From: Mycolicibacillus koreensis
GTDB lineage: Bacteria > Actinomycetota > Actinomycetes > Mycobacteriales > Mycobacteriaceae
Assembly (NCBI RefSeq): GCF_002104795.1
Contig: NZ_NCXO01000009.1
Coordinates: forward strand, 1-64,000
Direction: 5' to 3'
Length of the DNA: 64,000 nucleotides
Below are positions 12,759 through 24,157 of this stretch, one piece after another; positions within the stretch are counted from its first letter, which is position 1, and the number at the start of each line of letters is the position of its first letter. Below the pieces are notes generated by a model. The model did no database searches, had not been told where the DNA came from, and saw only the letters and a list, made by a program, of their open reading frames with translations. Both the position numbers and the translations under genes were made by a program.

Positions 12759-12786
12759 AAATTACCATACTTTTTGGTATGGTCAA
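12759..12786 (-). promoter_or_regulatory. Sigma-A type promoter with embedded TetR-like operator
   Basis: On the minus strand -35 TTGACC (12781-12786) and -10 TAATTT (12759-12764) are separated by 16 bp. The inverted repeat ACCATAC-N6-GTATGGT (12764-12783) fills the spacer, so a bound repressor would block RNA polymerase. The adjacent TetR protein is the obvious candidate. The -10 is 8 bases before the ATG, implying leaderless mRNA. Confidence 0.75.
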
Positions 12787-12801
12787 GAGGTCTGGCGCCG
12801 C

Positions 12802-13368
12802 TCAGCGCTGCAACATCAGGTCGATGAACTGGTCGCGACGGCCGGCGGCCTGCGCGCTGGGCCGCGAACCCGACAGGTGCAAAAACCCGATTCCCGCGGC
12901 GAAGGTGGCGTTCGCGCGCATGTCGGCCTGCTCGTCGCTGAACCCGTCGTCGAGGAAGGCTCGACGTACCGCGGCCACGATCCGGGCGTCGGAGGCGCGG
13001 ACCGCCTCGGCGACGGTGGCGTCGTTGCGGGCCCACTCCCGCATCGCACGCTCCAACATCCAATGCCGCGGACCCACCAACGACGTCATCATCTGCAAGA
13101 GCCGTTGCCGGGGCGGTAAATCGGTGAGGTTCTCCAGGTCACCGCGCTCCTCATCGCGCACCGCCGCGTACGTCTGCACCAATGCGCTGCGATAGGCCTT
13201 CATATCGGTGAAATGCCAGTAGAAGCTGCCCTTGGTGACCTGCAGCCGGTCACACAACCGTTGAATGGTCAACGCCTTGACGCCGTCTTCGGCGAGAAGC
13301 CGCAGACCGGCCTGCACCCAGTCGCTGACCGACAGCCGAGTGGTCGCCGAGGATCGCGCTGTGCTCAC
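12802..13368 (-). CDS. TetR-family transcriptional regulator
   Basis: 188 residues. The N-terminal helix-turn-helix is at about residues 15-60, with LTIQRLCDRLQVTKGSFYWHF as the recognition segment; the C-terminal ligand domain is unassigned. The GTG start follows TAGGGT (13377-13382) by 8 bases, a leaderless arrangement. It is transcribed in the same direction as the flavoenzyme gene but from its own promoter; the dyad in the 51-bp gap downstream is its likely operator. Inducer unknown. Confidence 0.88.
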   Translation of the reverse strand: MSTARSSATTRLSVSDWVQAGLRLLAEDGVKALTIQRLCDRLQVTKGSFYWHFTDMKAYRSALVQTYAAVRDEERGDLENLTDLPPRQRLLQMMTSLVGPRHWMLERAMREWARNDATVAEAVRASDARIVAAVRRAFLDDGFSDEQADMRANATFAAGIGFLHLSGSRPSAQAAGRRDQFIDLMLQR

Positions 13369-13376
13369 AACCGGTC

Positions 13377-13382
13377 ACCCTA
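13377..13382 (-). promoter_or_regulatory. -10 element of leaderless tetR gene
   Basis: TAGGGT, then 8 bases, then GTG at 13368. No Shine-Dalgarno is present. Confidence 0.5.
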
Positions 13383-13394
13383 TCCAGCCCACCG

Positions 13395-14411
13395 TCAGCC
13401 GGTGAGCAACTCGCGCGACATCTGCGCCAACTGGCCGGGACGTTCGGCCATCTCCTGCAGGTGCACTCCGGTCACCCCCATCGCGCCGTCGCGGTAACGC
13501 TGGTAGACACCGTCGGCGATGCAACCCAGTCGCCACAGGGCGAACCCGTGGTAGTAGTCGAGGTCGCCGACCGTGCGGCCGGTGCGCTCTTCGTAGCGCG
13601 CGACGAGCCTCTCGGCGGTGAGGAACCCCGCCGCTGGGTCCGGCGCCCATCCCACCTCCGGTGCGGCACTCCACCAGGCCACCAGCCAGCCGAGATCGGT
13701 GAGCGCGTCACCGACCGCGCAGAGCTCCCAGTCGAGCACCGCCCGGACAGTCCCGTCAGCACCGACAATGAGGTTGCCGGGCCGGTAGTCGCCGTGCACC
13801 AGCCCGGTGCTGCGTTGCGGCGGAACGGCCTCGGCGAGCAGTCCGGCGACGTCGCGCAGCCCGTCGTTGGGGCTGGCCACCGCGTCGAGCTGGCGGGTCC
13901 AACGGCGAAGCTGGCGCTCGATGTAGCTGCCGGGGCGGCGTAGCGCGGCCAACGGCCCGGTGCCGCAGTCGATCCGGTGGATGTCGACGAGGGTGTCCAC
14001 GATCGCCAGACATGCCGCCTCGCGGCGGCCCGGGGCGAGTACGGCGGCGTCCTCGTCGGTGTTCAGGATGACCCCGTCGACGAAGTCCATCACGTAGAAG
14101 TCGGCGCCGGTGATTGCCGGGTCCGCACAGAAGCCGGCCACCGGTGGCACCGGGACCGCGGTGCCCGCAAGGGCCGCGAGCACCGACTGCTCACGCAGCA
14201 CGTTGTGCGCCGACGGCAGCACCGCCCCGGTCGGTGGGCGGCGCAACACCCATCGGCGTCCGGTGGTGTCGGTGACGATGTAGGTGAGGTTCGAGCGCCC
14301 GCCGAGAACCAACTCGAAGTCCAGCGGCGGGCTCGCCTGCGGGATCTGCGCGGCGAACCAGGCGGTCACCGCGGCCACGTCGATGCCCGCGGGGTCCTGC
14401 GCAGCATTCAC
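13395..14411 (-). CDS. APH-fold phosphotransferase (ACAD10/FadE36-type kinase family)
   Basis: 338 residues. Kinase-like fold with a nucleotide-loop region LGGRSNLTYIV (about residue 37), the catalytic loop VHGDYRPGNLIV (about residue 204) and the metal-binding Asp of VLDWELCAVGD. The family phosphorylates small molecules; in mycobacteria and mitochondria some members are tied to hydroxyacyl-CoA breakdown. Aminoglycoside resistance should not be assumed. The GTG start overlaps the decarboxylase stop by 4 bp (GTGA), so translation is coupled to that gene. Confidence 0.85.
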   Translation of the reverse strand: MNAAQDPAGIDVAAVTAWFAAQIPQASPPLDFELVLGGRSNLTYIVTDTTGRRWVLRRPPTGAVLPSAHNVLREQSVLAALAGTAVPVPPVAGFCADPAITGADFYVMDFVDGVILNTDEDAAVLAPGRREAACLAIVDTLVDIHRIDCGTGPLAALRRPGSYIERQLRRWTRQLDAVASPNDGLRDVAGLLAEAVPPQRSTGLVHGDYRPGNLIVGADGTVRAVLDWELCAVGDALTDLGWLVAWWSAAPEVGWAPDPAAGFLTAERLVARYEERTGRTVGDLDYYHGFALWRLGCIADGVYQRYRDGAMGVTGVHLQEMAERPGQLAQMSRELLTG

Positions 14412-17197
14412 CGCGACTGCGCCATCCGTTCCAGGGCGTCCTCGGTGAACACCGACAGGCCCAACTCGCCGTGATACCCGTGGATTTCCTTGACGTCGAG
14501 TTCGAGCAGGAAGTCCAGGATCTCCGCGGCGACGGTCTGGCCGGGCACCAGCACCGGGAAACCGGGCGGGTAGGGCACCACGAATGTCGTTGAAACCAGG
14601 GTGCGCCCGGCCTCGATGACGGCGCGGGCCTTCTCCAGCGGGATGTGCTCACGGTCGGCGTCGTCGTAGCCGGCGTAGAACGCCGAGCGCATGTCGCCGA
14701 ACCCACTTGCCGGATCGGGGCGAAACGCCGTGTCGAAGGCGCTGAAGTTCGGCAACGGCGGCAGATCGGAGGTGATCGCGGCGACGCGACGCTCGTGCAG
14801 TGCGGCGTCCTCGACGCCGGCCTGTTCAGCGGCGCGCTCGAAGTCGGCGGCGACCCGGCGCAACGCGTCGAGCAGATAGTGCACGCTCGACCAGGTGGCG
14901 CCGATGGTGAAGATCAGCAGCACGCTGTTGATCGACGTCTTGTTGATCTGGATTCCGAAGCGCTCCATGAGGATCTTCTCGCGGAAGTCATAGCCGGTCA
15001 TCCCGGTGTCGCCGACGTACAGCGTCGCCCGGGTGGGGTCGAGCACGAAGTCGTCGGAGCGCCACGCCTCATTCCACTCCGCCAGCGCGCCCTGGCGCAC
15101 CTGCCGGTAGGACTTCACCGCCGAAGCGCGGTACTGCTCGGGGACCAGGTCGAACTCGTCGAGGATCCGGAACCATTTGCTGATCAACGGATCCCGGCGA
15201 ATGCGATAGCGGAACACCAGCGCCATGTCGTAGACGCCGCGGACCAGTTGGAAACCCTCGAGGTCGACTTGGCGGCGAGCCAAATCCAGTGACGCCAACA
15301 ACTGCTGATTCGGCGAGGTGGAGGTGTGGGTCAAGAACGCCTCGGTGAACGCGTCCCGGCTGTGCGCCCCGAAATCCTGGTCGCGGATGTGGATCATCGA
15401 CGCCTGGCGCAACGCCGAGAGCGACTTGTGGGTGGAGTGGGTGGCGTAGACCCGCACCCGCGCGCGCTGCGGATCGGGCAGCAACCGCTGCTGCACCCAG
15501 TGTGCGCGGTCCTCCCCCGGTTCGAATCCGGTCATCGTCTCGCGCCATTTCTGGTATTCGCGGGCGTAGGCCGGTGACGCCAGTTGGGTCTCGAGACGTT
15601 CCGCGGAGATCATCGCGGTGCGTTGCCGTGCCCATGGCACCGCTGTGGCGAACGCGTACCACGCCTCGTCCCAGAGGAAACAGATGTCGGGTTTGATGGC
15701 GAGCACTTCTTCCATCACCCGCTGCGGGTGGTAGACGACACCGTCGAAGGTGCAGTTGGTCAGCAGCAGCATCCGCACCCGGTCGAGCTGTCCGGCCTCC
15801 TGCAGCCGCAGCAGGGTCTCTTTGATCGTCGACAGCGCCACCCCGCCGTAGATCGCGAACTCCGCCAGCGGATAGGCATCCAGGTACAGCGGATACGCCC
15901 CGGCGAGCACCAGACCGTAGTGGTGGGATTTGTGGCAGTTGCGGTCGATGAGCACGATGTCGCCGGGGCGGGTCAGTGCCTGCACGACGATCTTGTTGGC
16001 CGTCGAGGTGCCGTTGGTGACGAAATAGGTCTGATTGGCGTTCCACGTCAACGCCGCCTTGTCCATCGCCGCACGGATGTTGCCCTGCGGGTCCAGCAGC
16101 GAATCCAGGCCGCCGGAGGTGGTGGAGGTCTCGGCCATGAAGATGTTGCGGCCGTAGAACTCCCCCATGTCCTGCAGCGAGCGGGAGTTGAAGATCGAGG
16201 CACCGCGCGCGACCGGCAGCGCGTGGAACTGGCCGACGGGTTCTTCGGCGTAGCTGCGCAGCGCGTCGAAGAACGGTGTGGCATACCGTTTGCGGATTCC
16301 GGCGAGCACCGTGGAGTGCAGATCGGTGACGTCGTTGAGTCGGTAGAAGCTGCGGTCGTAGACGTCGGGTTCGACGGCGGTGTCCGCAGCGATCGACTCG
16401 TCGGTGAGCAGGTACCGGTCGATGTGGGGACGCAGTTCGCGGATCCACTCCCCACATTCGATGGCGTCGTAGGTGCAGTCGGCGGCCACCGCGTCGTCGT
16501 TGGCGCCGAGCAACGCCGTCATCAGCGGCAGCCGGTCCCGGGAGCGCAGCGGCAGATCGTGGCGGATGATCGCCGCCTGGATCTCGCCGTTGAGGGCGAC
16601 CGCGGTGATCACGTCCTCGATGCTGGTCATGACCAGCAGCTCGAAATGAATGTCGTCGGCGGGATCGTGCAGGGCCCGCAATCGGGCGGCCACACTCTCC
16701 GGGGCGTCGGGCGGATAGTCGTCACCGAGCAGCACGGTGTAGAACTGCTGCTGTTTGACCTGGGCGATCAACTCCTGGTCGGCCAGTGGCTCGGAGGTGT
16801 CGAAACGGGCTGCGCGGTCACCGTATTCGGACAGCAGCCGCACCGCCAACGACACCTCGTCGGCCAGCCGGATCGTTTTGTTCTCGGCCAGATAGCGTCG
16901 GAACGTCGCCAGATTGACCGCTCCCGGGTACAGCCAGTACCGCTCGTAGGCGCCGAGCCGGTCGAGCAGCCGTTTGACCCGGCTGACGTAGTGGGTGATG
17001 TCGCGGCGCGCCCGGTTCACCTCGGCGAGTTGTCGGCAGGCGTCGTCGAGCAGGTTCCAGGTGTCCACCCGCGAGTAGGACGGGTTGGCGACCGCCGCCA
17101 GAGCCGACACCCGCAGCCGCCGGGGCCGTCCATCCTCGCCGATCATGTGCTCACCCACCGTTTCGCTGTCGACGCGTTCGCCGCCCTCGGCCGACAT
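14408..17197 (-). CDS. PLP-dependent Orn/Lys/Arg decarboxylase (Rv2531c-type)
   Basis: 929 residues, close to the mycobacterial Rv2531c protein often labelled adi. An N-terminal wing of about 330 residues precedes the fold type I aminotransferase-like domain. The PLP site shows DRNCHKSHHYGLVL for ring stacking and the Schiff-base Lys in THSTHKSLSALRQ; the C-terminal domain includes PYPPGFPVLVPGQ. The family removes CO2 from basic amino acids to give polyamine precursors or acid resistance; which amino acid is used here is not readable. It lies 75 bp downstream of nusB and is coupled to the APH-fold kinase by a 4-bp overlap. Confidence 0.88.
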   Translation of the reverse strand: MSAEGGERVDSETVGEHMIGEDGRPRRLRVSALAAVANPSYSRVDTWNLLDDACRQLAEVNRARRDITHYVSRVKRLLDRLGAYERYWLYPGAVNLATFRRYLAENKTIRLADEVSLAVRLLSEYGDRAARFDTSEPLADQELIAQVKQQQFYTVLLGDDYPPDAPESVAARLRALHDPADDIHFELLVMTSIEDVITAVALNGEIQAAIIRHDLPLRSRDRLPLMTALLGANDDAVAADCTYDAIECGEWIRELRPHIDRYLLTDESIAADTAVEPDVYDRSFYRLNDVTDLHSTVLAGIRKRYATPFFDALRSYAEEPVGQFHALPVARGASIFNSRSLQDMGEFYGRNIFMAETSTTSGGLDSLLDPQGNIRAAMDKAALTWNANQTYFVTNGTSTANKIVVQALTRPGDIVLIDRNCHKSHHYGLVLAGAYPLYLDAYPLAEFAIYGGVALSTIKETLLRLQEAGQLDRVRMLLLTNCTFDGVVYHPQRVMEEVLAIKPDICFLWDEAWYAFATAVPWARQRTAMISAERLETQLASPAYAREYQKWRETMTGFEPGEDRAHWVQQRLLPDPQRARVRVYATHSTHKSLSALRQASMIHIRDQDFGAHSRDAFTEAFLTHTSTSPNQQLLASLDLARRQVDLEGFQLVRGVYDMALVFRYRIRRDPLISKWFRILDEFDLVPEQYRASAVKSYRQVRQGALAEWNEAWRSDDFVLDPTRATLYVGDTGMTGYDFREKILMERFGIQINKTSINSVLLIFTIGATWSSVHYLLDALRRVAADFERAAEQAGVEDAALHERRVAAITSDLPPLPNFSAFDTAFRPDPASGFGDMRSAFYAGYDDADREHIPLEKARAVIEAGRTLVSTTFVVPYPPGFPVLVPGQTVAAEILDFLLELDVKEIHGYHGELGLSVFTEDALERMAQSR

Positions 17198-17272
17198 TGT
17201 CGCCCGTTACCGCCGGGTAGGGGGCGACTTTGACCGCTTGGGTGAGCCCGCCGGCCGCCACAAGCCGGTGGT

Positions 17273-17761
17273 TCAGGGCGCGGGGGTCTCACCGCCGGCG
17301 CCGCGCACCGCGCGCGCCGCCGCCCGGATCTGCGGAGTCACCAGCATCACCTGGCCGAGGACACCGTTGACGAATCCCGGCGAGTCGTCGGTGGAGAGTT
17401 TCTTGGCCAGCTCCACCGCCTCATCGACGGCCACCGGCTCCGGGACGTCATCGGCGTAGAGCAGCTCCCAGACCGCCACCCGCAGGATGGCCCGGTCCAC
17501 CGCGGGCAATCGCTCCAACGTCCAGCCCTGAAGGTGCGAGCTGATCAAGTCATCGACGTGGGCCAGGTGCTCGGTGACCCCGTGGGCCACAGTCACCGTG
17601 TACGGGTGCGGGGGTGCCATCTCCGGGTCGGCGGCGGCCAGCGCGGCGCGCGCATCGGCGGCTGCGGCGGGAGTCCAGCCGCGCGCCTCCGCCTCGAAGA
17701 GCAGATCCACGGCGCGTTTGCGGGCCTGGTGACGCCCCTTGATCGGTTTGCCGTCAGGCAT
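17273..17761 (-). CDS. nusB: Transcription antitermination factor NusB
   Basis: 162 residues. Binds boxA RNA with NusE (S10) to promote rRNA antitermination. The N terminus [21 protein letters not shown] is the conserved RNA-binding helix; [12 protein letters not shown] and [24 protein letters not shown] are the family signatures. It lies 9 bp downstream of efp in the pepQ-efp-nusB operon. Confidence 0.96.
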   Translation of the reverse strand: MPDGKPIKGRHQARKRAVDLLFEAEARGWTPAAAADARAALAAADPEMAPPHPYTVTVAHGVTEHLAHVDDLISSHLQGWTLERLPAVDRAILRVAVWELLYADDVPEPVAVDEAVELAKKLSTDDSPGFVNGVLGQVMLVTPQIRAAARAVRGAGGETPAP

Positions 17762-17770
17762 CGGGCAGGC

Positions 17771-18334
17771 TCACCCGTTGACCCGGCCCAGGTAGCTGCC
17801 GTCGCGGGTGTCCACCTTGAGCTTGTCGCCGGTGTTGATAAACAACGGAACGTTGATCTGCGCGCCGGTCTCGACCGTCGCCGGTTTGGTGCCCGCGCTG
17901 GACCGGTCGCCCTGCAGGCCCGGTTCGGTCTCGGTGACGACGACTTCGACGCTGACCGGCAACTCCAGGTAGAGCGGGGCGCCGTTGTGGAACGCGATCT
18001 GCACCGGCAGTCCTTCGAGCAGGTAGTTCGCCGAGTCACCGACCATGCTGTCGGGCAGCGGATGCTGTTCGAAGTCGGCGCTGTCCATGAACACGAAGTC
18101 GGCGCCGTCGCGGTACAGGTAGGTGGCGTCGCGGCGGTCGACGGTGGCGGTTTCGACCTTCACCCCGGCGTTGTAGGTCTTGTCCACGGTCTTGCCCGAC
18201 ACCACGTTCTTGAGCTTGGTGCGCACGAACGCCGGGCCTTTGCCGGGTTTGACGTGCTGGAACTCCACGATCTGCCACAGCTGGCCGTCGATGACCAACA
18301 CCAGTCCGTTCTTGAAATCGGCGGTCGATGCCAC
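17771..18334 (-). CDS. efp: Elongation factor P
   Basis: 187 residues. Relieves ribosome stalling at polyproline. Three beta-barrel (OB/KOW-like) domains are expected; the exposed domain I loop is [12 protein letters not shown], with a Lys at the position modified in some bacteria. No modification enzyme is encoded nearby. The C-terminal signature is [18 protein letters not shown]. The start is 6 bp after the pepQ stop. Confidence 0.97.
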   Translation of the reverse strand: MASTADFKNGLVLVIDGQLWQIVEFQHVKPGKGPAFVRTKLKNVVSGKTVDKTYNAGVKVETATVDRRDATYLYRDGADFVFMDSADFEQHPLPDSMVGDSANYLLEGLPVQIAFHNGAPLYLELPVSVEVVVTETEPGLQGDRSSAGTKPATVETGAQINVPLFINTGDKLKVDTRDGSYLGRVNG

Positions 18335-18340
18335 GGTCTT

Positions 18341-19441
18341 CTATGTCTCCTCAACAATGGCCAGTTCCTTGGGGAACCGGGTCAGCACTTCCGGGGTCTG
18401 CCCGGAATGCTCCACGATCACGGTGTCCTCGATACGGACACCGCCGCGGTCGGGCAGGTAGACGCCGGGCTCCACCGTCACCGCGGAGCCAGCCTGCAGT
18501 CTACCGGCGGCGCTCGCGTTGATTCCGGGCGCTTCGTGAATCTGCAGGCCCACCCCGTGGCCCAGACCGTGCGGATACCGTTCGCCGTGCCCGGCGTCGG
18601 CGATGAGCGTGCGCGCCGCGGCATCGATGTCGGCCAACGCCGCGCCGGGAGCCAGGGCGTCGAGGCCGGCCTGTTGGGCGGCGGCGACCAGTGCGTACAG
18701 GTCGCGTTGCCAGTCCGCGGCCGCCCCGAGCACGAACGTCCGGGTCATGTCCGAGTGGTAGCCGTCGACCAGGGCGCCGAAGTCGATCTTGACGAAGTCG
18801 CCGGTGCGCAGCACCGCGTCGGTCGGGCGGTGATGCGGGATCGCCGAGTGCGGACCGGCGGCGACGATCGTCTCGAACGACGGCCCGATCGCGCCGTGGT
18901 CGACCAGCAGCGCCTCCAGGTCGCGGGCCACCGCCCGCTCGGTGCGCCCGGCGCGCAGCTTGCCGCCGTCGACCAGGTCGTGCAGCGCGGCGTCGGCGGC
19001 CATACAGGCCCGCCGCAACGCCGCCACCTCCCCGGCGTCTTTGATCTCGCGCAACGCCTCCACGGTGCCGGGGGCACGCACCAGGGTCGCACCGGGTTCG
19101 ACCTCGGCGGCCAGGGCGTCGTGGGCGTCGACGGTGACCACATGACTCTCGAAGCCCAGCCGCCGGATCCCGTCGCCGACCGCGCGGGCGCCCAGGTGGC
19201 GCGCCACCGCCCGGGCAATGCTCACCTCCAGGTCCGGCGCCTGGGCACCGGCCTGGGTGCGATAGCGCCCGTCGGTGGCCAGGACCGCCGGGCGGTGGTC
19301 GGCGAAGACGAGCAGCGCGGCGTTGGACCCGGTGAACCCGCTGAGGTAGCGCACGTTGATCAGATCGGTGACCAGCAGGGCGTCCAGGTCGGCCGCCGCG
19401 ATCCGGTCGCTGAGGGTGTCTCGACGGTGGGAATGTGTCAC
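18341..19441 (-). CDS. pepQ: Xaa-Pro aminopeptidase / prolidase (M24B)
   Basis: 366 residues. Metallopeptidase that cleaves X-Pro bonds. The N-terminal creatinase-like domain is followed by the pita-bread catalytic domain. The metal ligands are visible: Asp in KIDFGALVDGYHSDMTRT, His in HGLGHGVGLQIHE, and Glu in TVEPGVYLP and GGVRIEDTVIV. The GTG start at 19441 follows TACCGT (19450-19455) by 8 bases, so it is probably leaderless. First gene of pepQ-efp-nusB. Confidence 0.93.
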   Translation of the reverse strand: MTHSHRRDTLSDRIAAADLDALLVTDLINVRYLSGFTGSNAALLVFADHRPAVLATDGRYRTQAGAQAPDLEVSIARAVARHLGARAVGDGIRRLGFESHVVTVDAHDALAAEVEPGATLVRAPGTVEALREIKDAGEVAALRRACMAADAALHDLVDGGKLRAGRTERAVARDLEALLVDHGAIGPSFETIVAAGPHSAIPHHRPTDAVLRTGDFVKIDFGALVDGYHSDMTRTFVLGAAADWQRDLYALVAAAQQAGLDALAPGAALADIDAAARTLIADAGHGERYPHGLGHGVGLQIHEAPGINASAAGRLQAGSAVTVEPGVYLPDRGGVRIEDTVIVEHSGQTPEVLTRFPKELAIVEET

Positions 19442-19474
19442 GCCTGTCGACGGTACTGGTTAGGCTGTGGTCCC
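19442..19474. promoter_or_regulatory. Back-to-back leaderless promoters, pepQ / membrane protein
   Basis: Only 33 bp separate the divergent start codons. On the minus strand TACCGT (19450-19455) lies 8 bases before the pepQ GTG; on the plus strand TAGGCT (19461-19466) lies 8 bases before the ATG at 19475. The two -10 boxes are 5 bp apart, so both promoters cannot be occupied at once and each -35 region falls inside the opposite gene. Confidence 0.6.
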
Positions 19475-20308
19475 ATGACCAACAACTGGGTGCTGCGCGG
19501 GCTGGTCCTGGCGGCCGGGATGCTCGTTCTTCGCCTCGTCCAGGGGGTGTTGATCAACACCTTCGAGATGCACGCGACCCTCATCAACATCGCGCTGCTG
19601 GTCATCTTCGTCGCCGGGGTCGTGGTCTGGGCATACTTCGACGGCCGGGAGAACGCGAAGTCCCATCCCGACCCGGACCGTCGCGCCGACCTGGCGATGA
19701 CGTGGCTTCTGGCCGGCATCACCGCCGGGGTGCTCAGCGGCGCGGCCGCGTGGACGATCGCCCTGTTCGACCCGGCGATCTACACCGGCGGGCTGCTCAA
19801 CGAGTTGACCGGCATCGCCTCGTTCACCGCACTGCTGGTCTGGGTGCCGGCGATGGCGGCGGTCGCGTTCGGCCGCCGGCAGATCGACAAGAACTACGAG
19901 TACCCGCCGGAGGTCCACCACGGGCTCGCCGCCGAGGGTGAGCGCGCCGACACCGACGTGTTCGCCGCCGTCGACCCGGACGCGCAGGCCGCCGGTGAAG
20001 CGGTGAGCGAGGCGGCGAGCGAGGAGCAGACCACCGCGGTGGCCACGTTGCCCGACTTCGCCCCGGCCCCGTCGAAGAAACGGTGGTGGCAGCGCCGCAA
20101 ATCCGCGGCGACCGAGGTGGACCAGTCCGCCGAGACGACCGGGGTCACCGTGCCGACCGCCTACACGATGGAGCAGACCGAGCCGGTCAGCTACGACACC
20201 GAGGCGACCACCGAGATCACCACCCCCGCGCCCTCGGCGGGCGAGGAGCCCACCACCGAGTTGCCCACTGTGCAGCCTCCGGAGTCCGACGACCCGGAGA
20301 AGTCTTAG
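19475..20308 (+). CDS. Four-TM membrane protein with acidic Thr/Glu-rich tail (Rv2536-type)
   Basis: 277 residues. Four predicted membrane helices at about residues 7-27, 34-53, 72-95 and 106-127 are followed by a cytoplasmic or external tail of about 145 residues, rich in Ala, Glu and Thr, with a basic-Trp patch (KKRWWQRRKS) around residue 200. It occupies the Rv2536 position, a conserved mycobacterial membrane protein sometimes annotated as a B-4DMT transporter. No transport motif can be named. It ends 2 bp before the convergent aroQ stop. Confidence 0.8.
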   Translation: MTNNWVLRGLVLAAGMLVLRLVQGVLINTFEMHATLINIALLVIFVAGVVVWAYFDGRENAKSHPDPDRRADLAMTWLLAGITAGVLSGAAAWTIALFDPAIYTGGLLNELTGIASFTALLVWVPAMAAVAFGRRQIDKNYEYPPEVHHGLAAEGERADTDVFAAVDPDAQAAGEAVSEAASEEQTTAVATLPDFAPAPSKKRWWQRRKSAATEVDQSAETTGVTVPTAYTMEQTEPVSYDTEATTEITTPAPSAGEEPTTELPTVQPPESDDPEKS

Positions 20309-20310
20309 TC

Positions 20311-22429
<2,119 letters not shown>

Positions 22430-22434
22430 GACCG

Positions 22435-23655
22435 CTACCCCGTCTCCTGCTGCGTTCCCGGCGCGCCGGGTTCCTGCTCGGCCACGCCGCGCAGGTAGGC
22501 GTCGATGTTGCGCCGGGTCTCGGCCAGGGAGTCCCCGCCGAATTTCTGCAGGGCGGCACGGGCGAGCACCAACGCGACCATGGTCTCGGCGACCACCCCG
22601 GCGGCCGGTACCGCGCAGACGTCGGAGCGTTGGTGGATGGCGACCGCCTCGTCGCCGGTGGCCATGTCGACGGTGGCCAACGCCCGCGGCACCGTGGAGA
22701 TCGGTTTCATCGCCGCACGGACCCGCACCGGCTGGCCGTTGGTCATGCCGCCCTCCAGGCCGCCGGCCCGATTGGTGGATCGGCGCACCCCGTCGGCGCC
22801 GGGATACATCTCGTCGTGGGCGGCGCTGCCGCGGCGGCGGGCGGTGGCGAAGCCGTCGCCGATCTCCACCCCCTTGATCGCCTGGATGCCCATCACCGCG
22901 GCGGCCAGCTGCGCATCGAGCCGGTTGTCGCCGCTGGTGAACGAGCCCAGTCCGATCGGCAGCCCGCTGGCCACCACTTCGACCACCCCGCCGAGGGTAT
23001 CCCCGTCGGCCTTGGCCGCTTCGATCTCGGCGATCATCGCCTGCTCGGCCTGCGCGTCGAACGCGCGCACCGGGCTGGCGTCGATGCCGGACAGATCCTG
23101 CGGCAGCGGCGGCGGGCCGTCGTAGGGCTCCGATGCGCCGATCGCGACCACGTGGGAGAGCACCTCCACACCGAGGGCCTGGCGCAGGAACGCCCGCGCG
23201 ACGGTGCCGGCGGCCACCCGGGCGGCGGTCTCGCGCGCGCTGGCACGCTCGAGCACCGGGCGTGCGTCGTCGAAGCCGTATTTGAGCATCCCGGCGTAGT
23301 CGGCGTGGCCGGGCCGCGGCCGGGTCAGCGGCGCGTTGCGCGCCACCTCCAGCTGGGCGGGGTCGACCGGATCCGGCGACATCACCGCCTCCCACTTCGG
23401 CCACTCGGTGTTGCCGATCTCCACCGCGATCGGGCCCCCGAGGGTCAGCCCGTGGCGCACCCCGGCGAGCACGCTGACCTGGTCTTGCTCAAACTTCATG
23501 CGGGCGCCCCGGCCGTAGCCGAGGCGGCGGCGGGCCAGCTGGGTGGCGATGTCGTCGCCGGTCACCGCCACACCGGCGACCATGCCCTCCACCACGGCCA
23601 CCAACGCGCGGCCGTGGGATTCACCGGCAGTGGTCCAACGCAACACGCGTCCCAT
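22435..23655 (-). CDS. aroC: Chorismate synthase
   Basis: 406 residues. Converts EPSP to chorismate using reduced FMN. Family signatures: [18 protein letters not shown] at the N terminus, [28 protein letters not shown] and the C-terminal [15 protein letters not shown]. In M. tuberculosis the same gene is called aroF. I chose ATG 23655 ([15 protein letters not shown]) because homology starts at the RW(T)TAGESHG block; an ATG 24 bases further upstream is possible. Confidence 0.96.
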   Translation of the reverse strand: MGRVLRWTTAGESHGRALVAVVEGMVAGVAVTGDDIATQLARRRLGYGRGARMKFEQDQVSVLAGVRHGLTLGGPIAVEIGNTEWPKWEAVMSPDPVDPAQLEVARNAPLTRPRPGHADYAGMLKYGFDDARPVLERASARETAARVAAGTVARAFLRQALGVEVLSHVVAIGASEPYDGPPPLPQDLSGIDASPVRAFDAQAEQAMIAEIEAAKADGDTLGGVVEVVASGLPIGLGSFTSGDNRLDAQLAAAVMGIQAIKGVEIGDGFATARRRGSAAHDEMYPGADGVRRSTNRAGGLEGGMTNGQPVRVRAAMKPISTVPRALATVDMATGDEAVAIHQRSDVCAVPAAGVVAETMVALVLARAALQKFGGDSLAETRRNIDAYLRGVAEQEPGAPGTQQETG

Positions 23656-23694
23656 CTTCCCATGACCGTGCCGCGGCACGGAAACCGTGGACGC

Positions 23695-24147
23695 TCACAG
23701 CAGCGCCAACGCGACTGCGGCGGCGCCGGCCAACCCCAGCGACGGGCCGTGCGGGATGGCGTGCGCCCCGCGGCACCCGGCGACCAGGGCCACCACCGCG
23801 GTCAGCAGCGGTGCGCCCAGCGCCGCAAGCGCCCAGACCGGGGCGCCGAACCAGCCGGTCCACGCTCCCACCCCCAGGGCAAGCTTGACGTCCCCGGCGC
23901 CGAGTGCGGCCGGGGCGACCAGGTGCACCGCCAGATAGATCCCGGCCAGTGTCAGCGCCCCGGCCAGTGCCGCCGCGCCGTGGCCCGCCACCGTCGCCGC
24001 CGCGAGGAGCGCCGCCGCGCCGGGCAGGGTCAAGGTGTTGGGAAGTCGGCGGTGACGCAGGTCGTGGCCGCAGAGCACCGTCAGCCACGCCACCGTCGCC
24101 AGGCTCACCACCAGCGGCGCGACCGGGTGTCCAGCGCCGGCCCCCAC
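23695..24147 (-). CDS. A24 prepilin-peptidase-like membrane protease (Rv2551c-type)
   Basis: 150 residues, largely hydrophobic with about five or six membrane helices. The two catalytic Asp residues of the TadV/PilD aspartyl protease family appear in GHDLRHRRLPN (about residue 29) and GAGDVKLALG (about residue 88, the GxGD motif). The N-methyltransferase domain of full PilD proteins is missing. Its substrate could be Flp/type IV prepilins, but no pilin gene lies in this window. It sits between aroE (10 bp) and aroC (39 bp), the same context as Rv2551c. Confidence 0.82.
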   Translation of the reverse strand: MGAGAGHPVAPLVVSLATVAWLTVLCGHDLRHRRLPNTLTLPGAAALLAAATVAGHGAAALAGALTLAGIYLAVHLVAPAALGAGDVKLALGVGAWTGWFGAPVWALAALGAPLLTAVVALVAGCRGAHAIPHGPSLGLAGAAAVALALL

Positions 24148-24157
24148 AGCGGCAACG

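Noticed and set aside
13395..14411. Aminoglycoside resistance gene
   Set aside because: The kinase fold is generic; sequence resembles ACAD10/FadE36-type phosphotransferases and the context is metabolic.
17534..19474. Plus-strand open frame running antisense to nusB, efp and pepQ into the four-TM protein
   Set aside because: It reads His/Gly/Arg-rich sequence complementary to three conserved genes; true homology and a promoter start only at 19475.
23695..24147. Evidence for a pilus assembly locus
   Set aside because: Only the prepilin-peptidase-like gene is present; no pilin, ATPase or tad genes occur in the window.
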